A DNA stretch of 11,118 bases from JBEBBU01 sp041158225 (GTDB lineage: Bacteria > Pseudomonadota > Gammaproteobacteria > Methylococcales > Methylococcaceae): contig JBEBBU010000006.1 of the NCBI GenBank assembly GCA_041158225.1, positions 1 through 11,118 on the forward strand. The letters are read 5' to 3'. Each line of letters opens with the position of its first letter. Within the stretch, counting starts at the first letter, position 1. The notes under the pieces were generated by a model. That model was not told where the DNA came from, did no database searches, and saw only the letters and a program-made list of their open reading frames with translations. A program made the position numbers and the translations under genes. This document shows, in pieces, positions 1 through 6,460 of the stretch.

Positions 1-1058
1 TGCAGGCTGCCTTCAGCATCATAGCTGTAAGCAGTCTCGGTCTGGCTCAGCGCACCTGGCACGTCATCCGCACTGAACCACTGTGTCTGCTCAAGGCTGC
101 TGATTTCAAGACCAGCTGCATCCGTGATATGACGACTGGTGGTCACCACATAGCTGCCGTCTTCTTCAAAGGCATAATCCGCCTCCTCTACCGACTGCTC
201 GAGCAGCTCACCTGCCTCGTCATATTTTCTTGCTTCAACCGTCACCACAGACAGTAGATGACTATCAGGATCAAAAGTGCTGGTGGTCAGCTTCTCAGCT
301 ACCAGCACCTCATCAGCTGAGCGCTCAGTCCATTCAACCGTGGTCTGGCTGAGCAGCCCCTCATCATCATACTGATAGGCAGTGTTTTCTACCACCGAAT
401 GCACAAGAGCATCATTAGCATCATAGGTAAAGGTACTGGCCACTTCTTCCAGTACCAGTTCACTGGCATTCTCGGTAGAACTGTCCAAAGTAACAGTGTA
501 ACCATCCTGACCATAGACATAATCACTGTCGCTGACACTGTGACGGGATACCTCACCCACACTGTATTCAAAGGTCTCACTATGAACAGCATCGACCACC
601 TGGGTCGCCACATCCAGACTGGTTTCACGCGTAGTCTCGCTGGACAGCCAGCCGTTTTCATCCAGTAGCCGGATAGTTTCCACCTTACGCTGCAACTGGC
701 CGTTATCGTCGTAATCGAAGGCTGTTTCCGTACTCTCCTGCATCCCGGGAGCGCCAGAGGGCAGAAAATACTGCACCTGTTCCAGCAGACCGATTTCGCT
801 ACCTGCAGCGTCATTCACATGACGGATGGTCTCAATGGCATAGCCGCCCATGTCATAGTAGACATAAACCGATTTCTCATCGACAGTTTCAAGCAGATCG
901 CCAGCAGCATAATGACTCGCCTGGGTAGTGACTGACACAGCCAGAAAAGTCTCGGCATCAAACTCGGCCACCGAAGATGAATCTGCGATCACAATACCAT
1001 CTGTGCCGCGATCCTGACGCTCAACACTGATCTCCAGTGGTGATCCGTCCTCATCCAG
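1..1058 (-). repeat. Super-repeat copy 3 of the giant repeat gene, cut by the window edge
   Basis: Starts with LDEDGSPLEI at 1058 and follows copy 2 unit by unit: GAPGMQE at about 752-735, YDANDALVHS at 425, DVPGALSQTETAYSYD at about 65-18. The last codon in view is the L of YDAEGSL at 3-5. Reading continues past the window, so total copy number is unknown. Confidence 0.7.
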
Positions 1059-4000
1059 AACATGCCTTTCCGTTCTGGTATAGGCGCCAGTCTCTACATT
1101 GCCAGCATCCAGCGTACGGCCAGTAAAGGCAATGACATAACCGTCACTATCATAGGTATAAATGCCTTCCTCGATGGAAGTTTCAGCCAAAGCCCCCGCA
1201 CTATACTGCAACGCCTTATTACTCACGGCTGTGACCAGCTGCGATACAGTATCCATCGTTTTGACAGTTTCCTGTGCCGTGACCAGCTGACCACTGGCAT
1301 CACTCTCACTGGACTTGATGCTGATTTTGGCCAGAACGCCTTCAGCGTCATACTGGTAACTGGTGATCTCACTGTCTACATAGGCCACCGCATCCGAAGC
1401 ATCGTAACGGGTAGTGATGTCACTTACACCCGTCAATACCTCGGCGGCATTGGTGGTACGCGCCTGGCTGGTAACGGTATAACCATGCGAGTCATGATCA
1501 AAATGACTGTCAGTCACCGTCAGCAGCGTCAGGCTGCCATCAGCGTAAGTGGAATCCTCAGCATGTGCATCCATGGAAAGCCCGGTTCCAGTATCGTAAC
1601 TGGTTTCCGTAGTGCCATCGGCGGTGACATTGCCTGACGCATCCACTGATTCCCGAGCCTCAACCTTGCGCACAAGGTTACCGGCATCATCATATTCATA
1701 GCCAGCAACACTGCGCACCAGCGCTCCCGCAACGCCTTCAGGGTCGAACGATTGCGTCGTGCGCGAACTGCTGATCAGGGTTTCTGAAGGATCGAATGTT
1801 TCGGAGCTGGTAGTAACTGTGTAACCGCTGCCATCCGCAGCGTAGACATAGGCGCTTTCCCCAACGGTATGCTCCAGTAGTGAACCTTCGTCGTAAATGC
1901 TGGATACGGCCGTAACAGTGGCCAGCATCTGGGTATCAGGATCGCTGATACTGGTCGTAGTCCTGTCAGCCAGCAGAACACCGGCACCATCATGCTGCTT
2001 CCAGACCGCAACGCTTTGCAGCAGATTGCCTGCCTCATCATACGCATAGTCCGTTTCTGTCAGCTGGGCATCGACGACGTCATCATTGGCATCATACAGC
2101 GTGGTGGCTGAAAAATCAGACAGCAGCACACCCTCTGCATCCTCAGTACGCCCCTGGCTGGTTTCGGTCCTGCCCTCGGCAGCATAGCTGTACCGGGTAT
2201 CGGCATAGTCCACTGAAAGAACATCACCAGCATGCGTTGCGGCATAATGGGTGATCTGGGTCTGGATCCCGACCACCAGCTGCGTGGACACATCCACTTC
2301 GGTCTCTGCACTGAGCTCCCTGATGCGGTAGCCATTGGCATCCAGTGTTTGCGTGGTTGTCAGCGTACCCACCAGACTGCCGGATGCATCATAGCTGCTG
2401 GCCGTCTCGGAAATCTCCCGCATCCCTGGCACACCTGCAGACGAGAAGACCTGTGACTCGGTCGCTACGAGTATCTCAAGCCCTTCAGCATCCAGCACAC
2501 GGGTTTCACTGGCCATGGTCCAGGCGCCAGTATCATCGTAACTGTAGCTACGCTGCTCCTGGAAAGTTTCCAGCAGCTCACCATCACCATAACGGTTACC
2601 CGTGCGGCTCACGGCATCCAGCAGACGACTGTCAGGATCAAAACTGCTGATCGTCACGCTGTCACCCAGCGTTTCACCTGCCACACCGAAATCCTGACGT
2701 TCCAGACGGATTTCAAGCGGCAAGCCATCCTCATCCAGCTGATGGGTCGCCAACAGACTGTAACTTCCGGTCACGACGCCAGCTGCATCCAGCAGACTAC
2801 CGGTTGTCGTCAGGGTATAACCGCTGTCATCATGGGCGTAAACGCCAGATTCATTGTCAATGTCCAGCAGGATACCGGCGGCAAAATGCTTTTCTGTCGT
2901 GGCAACACTGGCAGCAAGACCGGTTGCAGTATTGAAGCTGGTCACCGTCTCGCGCGTCTTCTGCACGCTACCATCCATGCCGGTCTCACTGGCATTCACG
3001 GTGGTACTGACCAGCACGCCCTGTGCATCATAAGCATAGGCAGTGCTTTCCTGCACGATGAATGCAGTGACACCATCAGCGTCATAGCGGGTAATGAGAC
3101 TGCTTTCTGCCGTCAACTGCCCGGCAGCATCAAGGGTACGTCCCTGACTGATGACGGCATGACCTGAATCGGTATACTCATAACTACTGTCGGTGAATGT
3201 CGTCGCCAGCAGTTCGCCATCAGCGGCATTGAACGCCGAGGATTCTTCATGGCTGGTAACGGGAAGTTCACTGTCTGCATCGTAACTGGTTTCAGTGACC
3301 GTCACAGCCAGAACGACACCTGCCTCGCTCACCTGCTGACGGGTTTCAACGACAGACTGCAGTATACCCGCATCATCATAAGCAAGCGCTGTATCAGTGG
3401 ATGAAAGGACACCGGGAACATCATTGCCATCAAAAGCCTGACTATCTTCATGACGGCTGATAAGAATACCATCGGCATCCGTGACCTCAATGCCGGTGAC
3501 AACAGTATAGCCATTGGCCGCATAGGTATAAACAGCCAGCGCTGAAGTGTGCTCCAGCAGATCACCCTCATCCGAGTAACGATTGGCTTCAGTCCCTGTT
3601 GCCACAAGCAGATGAGTATCAGGTGAAAAATCCTGGATGGTGATGCTGTCGGCAAGCACAATGCCATTACCGTTACGCTCTTCGGTATTCGTCGTGACCT
3701 GCGCCACCAGACCACCAGCATCGTAAGCGTACACTGAATCTGACTGCAGATCCGAAACCAGCGCATCTTCCGCGCTGAATGCCTGAACCTGCTCACGACG
3801 GCTGATTTCACTGCCCGATACATTCTGGGTACTGGACAGCGTAGTCACAGTATAAGCACCCGTATCGTCGTAGGTATAGACAGCTTCTTCATGCAGGATT
3901 TCCAGCACATCCCCAGCAGAAAATAGCGTGCCATCACTGATCACCATAGCCAGCAGATGCGTTTCCATGTCATAACTGCTGACAACGGTCTGCTGGGACA

Positions 4001-4913
4001 GTGGCATTTCCTGACCATCCTGCTCCAGCTGCTCCATGGTGGTCTGGATCAGGAAACCCTCATCATCATAAACGAAGCTGGTATCAGCCGACTGGACATG
4101 AACAACTGCATCATTGGCATCGTAAACGGTAACGCTATAGCGCTCACCCGTCACCAGCCCGCTTCCGTCCGTGATACGACTGGTCGCGATTTCACTGTAG
4201 CCATCGACCCTATGCTCATAGCTGGCATCCGTGACAGTACGCTGCAACAGCGCATCGCCTTCCGCATCGCCTTCATAGAGGGATTCTTCGCGCTGAATCG
4301 CGCTGATCAGCTGGGTATCGGGGTCATAACTGGTCTCCATGACCAGCGATGAAAGCAGCTGGCCAGCATCACCCAGACTGGAAAATACATGGGTCTCAAG
4401 CAGCAGCAGGCCATCCTCATCATAGGCGTAGGTAGTATCTGTGATCTCGCTGCCCGTGATGACACCGGGACCTGAAAAACTGTCGCTACGCACGCCGCTA
4501 CTGGTTTCCATCCCCTGGGCATCCTTGACATGACTTTCAGTCACAACGCTATAGGCGCCACTCTCAAGATAGTCATAGACGGCAGATGACCTGCTCTCTT
4601 CCAGAAGCATGCCCTCCATGTCATAACGACTGCCAAGCGTTTCCACTGATACTGGCAGATGGGTCACTTCGTCAAACAGCGTACGCGCCGTCAGCACGGC
4701 AAGCTCATTGCCGTCAGTGTCCATCTCGGTGACATCGCGGATCAGTTCATCACACTGATAAGGCAAGGCTGCATCATAACGGCCAGCGGCGTACTGTCGG
4801 GTGAGCACGGTACGCATCAGCACCACAGCCGTACCATCGGCCACACTGGCTTCGATGGTTTCCACGGTCTGGATGACATTGCCGTTCTGGTCTTTGATTA
4901 CTTCCATAGTCAT
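1..4913 (-). CDS. Giant YD-like repeat protein, partial (C-terminus beyond window)
   Basis: The frame is open from the ATG at 4913 to the window edge: I checked every codon and found no stop in 1637 codons. The start has a GAGGA Shine-Dalgarno six bases upstream. The N-terminus (MTMEVIKDQNGNVIQTVE) has no Sec signal or membrane segment. Roughly residues 1-75 look unique. The rest is built from units of about 112-115 aa, each holding two motifs of the form Y-x-Y-D-x-x-G. One is typically followed by L and a polar strand, the other by YTVTT. Between them recur F-D-P-D-T-x-L-L, Y-x-x-G-x-LLE and D-A-x-G elements, spaced like successive beta-hairpins. The composition is strongly acidic and Tyr/Thr/Ser/Val-rich with few Lys, and the only Cys I see is C54. 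The motif recalls YD/Rhs repeats, but the long period and lack of any Rhs core in view argue against a standard Rhs protein. A secreted or surface adhesin-like role is inference. No function is recognised. Confidence 0.85.
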   Translation of the reverse strand, partial: MTMEVIKDQNGNVIQTVETIEASVADGTAVVLMRTVLTRQYAAGRYDAALPYQCDELIRDVTEMDTDGNELAVLTARTLFDEVTHLPVSVETLGSRYDMEGMLLEESRSSAVYDYLESGAYSVVTESHVKDAQGMETSSGVRSDSFSGPGVITGSEITDTTYAYDEDGLLLLETHVFSSLGDAGQLLSSLVMETSYDPDTQLISAIQREESLYEGDAEGDALLQRTVTDASYEHRVDGYSEIATSRITDGSGLVTGERYSVTVYDANDAVVHVQSADTSFVYDDEGFLIQTTMEQLEQDGQEMPLSQQTVVSSYDMETHLLAMVISDGTLFSAGDVLEILHEEAVYTYDDTGAYTVTTLSSTQNVSGSEISRREQVQAFSAEDALVSDLQSDSVYAYDAGGLVAQVTTNTEERNGNGIVLADSITIQDFSPDTHLLVATGTEANRYSDEGDLLEHTSALAVYTYAANGYTVVTGIEVTDADGILISRHEDSQAFDGNDVPGVLSSTDTALAYDDAGILQSVVETRQQVSEAGVVLAVTVTETSYDADSELPVTSHEESSAFNAADGELLATTFTDSSYEYTDSGHAVISQGRTLDAAGQLTAESSLITRYDADGVTAFIVQESTAYAYDAQGVLVSTTVNASETGMDGSVQKTRETVTSFNTATGLAASVATTEKHFAAGILLDIDNESGVYAHDDSGYTLTTTGSLLDAAGVVTGSYSLLATHQLDEDGLPLEIRLERQDFGVAGETLGDSVTISSFDPDSRLLDAVSRTGNRYGDGELLETFQEQRSYSYDDTGAWTMASETRVLDAEGLEILVATESQVFSSAGVPGMREISETASSYDASGSLVGTLTTTQTLDANGYRIRELSAETEVDVSTQLVVGIQTQITHYAATHAGDVLSVDYADTRYSYAAEGRTETSQGRTEDAEGVLLSDFSATTLYDANDDVVDAQLTETDYAYDEAGNLLQSVAVWKQHDGAGVLLADRTTTSISDPDTQMLATVTAVSSIYDEGSLLEHTVGESAYVYAADGSGYTVTTSSETFDPSETLISSSRTTQSFDPEGVAGALVRSVAGYEYDDAGNLVRKVEARESVDASGNVTADGTTETSYDTGTGLSMDAHAEDSTYADGSLTLLTVTDSHFDHDSHGYTVTSQARTTNAAEVLTGVSDITTRYDASDAVAYVDSEITSYQYDAEGVLAKISIKSSESDASGQLVTAQETVKTMDTVSQLVTAVSNKALQYSAGALAETSIEEGIYTYDSDGYVIAFTGRTLDAGNVETGAYTRTERHVLDEDGSPLEISVERQDRGTDGIVIADSSSVAEFDAETFLAVSVTTQASHYAAGDLLETVDEKSVYVYYDMGGYAIETIRHVNDAAGSEIGLLEQVQYFLPSGAPGMQESTETAFDYDDNGQLQRKVETIRLLDENGWLSSETTRETSLDVATQVVDAVHSETFEYSVGEVSRHSVSDSDYVYGQDGYTVTLDSSTENASELVLEEVASTFTYDANDALVHSVVENTAYQYDDEGLLSQTTVEWTERSADEVLVAEKLTTSTFDPDSHLLSVVTVEARKYDEAGELLEQSVEEADYAFEEDGSYVVTTSRHITDAAGLEISSLEQTQWFSADDVPGALSQTETAYSYDAEGSL
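1059..2738 (-). repeat. Super-repeat copy 2 of the giant repeat gene (560 codons)
   Basis: The second copy runs from LDEDGLPLEI at 2738. Anchors shared with copy 3 at exactly 1680 nt are LDEDG-x-PLEI (2738/1058) and PGM (2421/741). Anchors shared with copy 1 at exactly 1680 nt are TRYDA (3084/1404) and EG-x-LLEHT (G codons 3564/1884). Other anchor pairs differ by a few codons (YDAND 2094/423, PGAL-type 1725/54), showing small indels. Confidence 0.75.
2739..4424 (-). repeat. Super-repeat copy 1 of the giant repeat gene (562 codons)
   Basis: The first complete copy of a five-unit block, taken to begin at the codon before the D-E-D-G-L element (G codon at 4410-4412). The same element recurs at 2724 and 1044, that is 1686 and 1680 nt further on. 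Copy 1 contains FSAGDVLE at about 3918-3900 (partner HAGDVLS at about 2232), NDVPGVL at about 3420 and RYDADG at about 3084. Copies have diverged strongly at nucleotide level, so this is an old duplication, not a recent slippage array. Confidence 0.7.
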
Positions 4914-4934
4914 GCGCTTTCCTCATCGTTGTCA

Positions 4935-4957
4935 CGAACACCACCTGCACAGTCAAC
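4935..4957 (-). repeat. Upstream motif of the giant gene, resembling 5431-5455
   Basis: On the minus strand this reads GTTGACTGTG-CAGGTGGTGTTCG. The stretch upstream of the frameshifted small gene reads GTTGACTGTG-TCTGCAGTGGTTCG. Ten bases are identical, and the remainder matches with small indels. TTGACT would suit a -35 box, but no convincing -10 box lies 16-18 bases downstream in either copy. The distance to the start codon differs (44 versus 71 nt). It may be a shared 5' module; chance similarity is possible. Confidence 0.35.
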
Positions 4958-5016
4958 AGTGGGCGGCTAGATTCGTTGGATTGGTGCATGATTCAGGCCA
5001 AAACGGAAATCATTGC

Positions 5017-5040
5017 GGAGACCCGTTAATTATTGTCTCC
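5017..5040 (-). other. Small hairpin in the giant-gene leader
   Basis: GGAGAC and GTCTCC form a 6-bp stem around a 12-nt A/T-rich loop. On the minus strand it lies about 100 nt upstream of the giant gene's ATG, with no T-run after it. It is too weak to call a terminator and is listed as the only other structure seen in the gap 4914-5119 besides the palindrome. Confidence 0.3.
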
Positions 5041-5069
5041 TCATAAGATCAGGTTGATAAGCATCAGTG

Positions 5070-5100
5070 CACACAATGAGGGATATCCCTCAAAAGTGTG
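5070..5100. promoter_or_regulatory. Palindrome upstream of the giant gene, candidate operator
   Basis: A perfect 14-bp palindrome, GAGGGATATCCCTC (5078-5091), is flanked by CACAC (5070-5074) and GTGTG (5096-5100), giving a nested inverted repeat of about 31 bp with 3 and 4 nt between inner and outer arms. It lies about 160 nt upstream of the giant gene's start and just past the terminator of the small gene, where a promoter for the giant gene is expected. A dimeric regulator site is the likely reading. A transcribed hairpin is the alternative. I see no clear -35/-10 pair next to it. Confidence 0.45.
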
Positions 5101-5119
5101 TGATATGCCACATCCCAAT

Positions 5120-5146
5120 AAAAAACCGCCCCGAAGGGCGGCTTTT
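5120..5146 (-). terminator. Rho-independent terminator after the small frameshifted gene
   Basis: CCGCCC (5126-5131), tetraloop CGAA on the plus strand (TTCG on the minus strand), GGGCGG (5136-5141). The stem is flanked by a run of six A on the left and CTTTT on the right. Read on the minus strand it is a GC stem with a UUCG loop followed by six T, 30 nt after the stop codon at 5176. It isolates the giant gene from the upstream genes. Confidence 0.9.
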
Positions 5147-5175
5147 CATAGAGCCTGTTGATCCGTTGCCGAAGA

Positions 5176-5384
5176 TCAGAAGAGGAAATCCTCATCCACC
5201 AGTATCCTGACACCTGTCAGGGCGATCTGCAGTTCCGGCGTCGCATCCGCATTGCTGCTACCCACCAGGATATGCGTCTTCACATTGAAATACAGCACAC
5301 CACTGTTGTCAGCATCCTCTGACAGCGGCTGGTCCGTCAGATGACATTGCCATTACTATCCGTGATTTCAGTGGTCATACTCAT
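5176..5384 (-). pseudogene. Frameshifted small gene: giant-gene-like start, RTX-like end
   Basis: The ATG at 5384 has a strong GGAGAAGG Shine-Dalgarno (5389-5396, spacing 4) and reads MSMTTEITDSNGNVI, then stops at TGA (5337-5339). One frame over, a 54-aa stretch runs from 5340 to the stop at 5176-5178. It begins LTDQPLSEDADNSG and ends QIALTGVRILVDEDFLF. No good start codon precedes this second part. Adding one C at ATC-TGA restores NGNVILTDQPL and a 69-aa protein. The start resembles that of the giant gene (MTMEVIKDQNGNVI), with 12 identical bases at GGCAATGTCATC. The end fits the pattern G-x-LYF ... QIAxLTGV ... DFLF, which I recall from the C-terminal ends of RTX/type I-secreted proteins. 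It may be a remnant with its middle deleted, a small paralog, or a sequencing indel. Confidence 0.6.
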
Positions 5385-5430
5385 TTTGCCTTCTCCAGAT
5401 TTTCAGCCAGTTTGGATGGATTTCTTCAAG

Positions 5431-5455
5431 GCGAACCACTGCAGACACAGTCAAC
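5431..5455 (-). repeat. Upstream motif of the small gene, resembling 4935-4957
   Basis: On the minus strand it begins GTTGACTGTGTCTGCAG and lies 71 nt before the small gene's ATG. Its partner is in front of the giant gene. Together with the similar protein starts this suggests two genes with a common 5' module. The surrounding gap 5385-5518 holds no terminator for the operon upstream that I can see, only a weak GTCATG/CATGAC inverted repeat (5470-5493). Confidence 0.35.
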
Positions 5456-5518
5456 GCCCAAGGATAGGCGTCATGCTATGTGCCATTCATGACAGAGGCA
5501 TTACAGGGAGTTTTCGAT

Positions 5519-6460
5519 TTATCGGTGCCAGGTATGAACCGTTTCGAGATCATCCATCCATAAGGCAGATAATCCAAGACCTCGCAGCCAGGCAGGACCA
5601 TCCCTGCCACGCAGCATGGCAATGGTACTGGCGCTACCCGCCACCAGCGCCTGCGGCGCTGCCACGGAAACACTGACCAGCCCTTCGACTGGCCAGCCGG
5701 TACGGGGATCCAGCAGGTGGGAATAACAGCGACCGTCAATCACGATACAGCGCTCATAATCGCCACTGGTCGTCAGCGCCCCGGATGAAAGTTCCAGCTG
5801 CGCCATCAGGGCATCAGGCCTACGAGGGTGAATGATGCCGATATCCCAGGGGGATCCATTGGCCTGGGGCCCAGCCACGCGGATATCCCCACCAAAATTG
5901 ATCAGTGCCGATGACAGGCCCTGCTGATGGCAGAGCGTCGCCGCACGGTCAGCCGCATATTCCTTGACAATCCCGCCGAAATCCAGCGCCATGCCAGGTA
6001 CATGAAACCTGAGCACCGGCCTGTTCCAGCTGAGTTTATCCCAGCCGACACAAGCCAGAAGTGATGCCACCTGCTGTGCATCCGGCAGACGGGTTATGGG
6101 TTTGGGCCCTCGGCCATCAGGCCTTTGACCAAAGTTCCAGAGCGACCTTAATGATCCTGAGGTGACATCAAACAGGCCATCGCTCTGCCGCCAGCAGGCC
6201 TCGGCATAATCCATGAGCCCGGACATTTCCTCATCGAGAACCACCCCATTCCGTGAATGGGCTGAGGCATTGACACGGTTCAGGAGACTGTCGGGACGGT
6301 AAAGGGAATAGCGCTGTTCCAGTGTGGCAACATCAGCCTCGATCTGCCTGAAAAGCACGGCGGCAGCCTGTCTGTCGGAGGCATGGAGACGGATGGAACA
6401 TGGCGCCCCCATGGCCCTGAAAACATGGCGCAGAGGGCCTGCATCCGGATGAGCGGTCAA
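5519..6460 (-). CDS. apbE: ApbE-family FAD:protein FMN transferase
   Basis: ApbE enzymes attach FMN from FAD to Thr/Ser of target proteins in a Mg-dependent reaction. This 313-aa protein carries the family blocks in order: FDVTSGSL (97-104), DFGGIVKEYAAD (160-171), NFGGDI (188-193), SSGALTTSGDYER (225-237) and YSHLLDPRTGWPV (246-258). Two points are unusual. There is no signal peptide or lipobox, unlike classic exported ApbE, so it should be cytoplasmic if the start is right. The late motif, normally D-A-x-x-T with the Asp binding metal, reads VAGSAST (273-279), so Gly275 sits where Asp is expected. The start is a TTG overlapping the stop of the DUF3570 gene (TTGA), which suggests translational coupling. 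M17 is a weaker alternative. The target protein is unknown; I see no clear SGAT-type acceptor in the neighbouring proteins. Confidence 0.88.
   Translation of the reverse strand: MTAHPDAGPLRHVFRAMGAPCSIRLHASDRQAAAVLFRQIEADVATLEQRYSLYRPDSLLNRVNASAHSRNGVVLDEEMSGLMDYAEACWRQSDGLFDVTSGSLRSLWNFGQRPDGRGPKPITRLPDAQQVASLLACVGWDKLSWNRPVLRFHVPGMALDFGGIVKEYAADRAATLCHQQGLSSALINFGGDIRVAGPQANGSPWDIGIIHPRRPDALMAQLELSSGALTTSGDYERCIVIDGRCYSHLLDPRTGWPVEGLVSVSVAAPQALVAGSASTIAMLRGRDGPAWLRGLGLSALWMDDLETVHTWHR

Noticed and set aside
1062..3167. Plus-strand frames of 191 aa (1062-1637) and 141 aa (2742-3167) inside the giant gene
   Set aside because: They are complementary readings of the repeat units, without an RBS, family motif or independent conservation.
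1..4913. Reading the repeat region as a CRISPR array or recent tandem DNA repeat
   Set aside because: Similarity is at protein level with a continuous open frame. There are no short identical DNA repeats with spacers.
1..4913. Calling the giant gene a standard Rhs/polymorphic toxin
   Set aside because: The YxYDxxG motifs are spaced at about 55-60 aa, not the usual short YD period, and no Rhs core or PAAR region is visible in this window.
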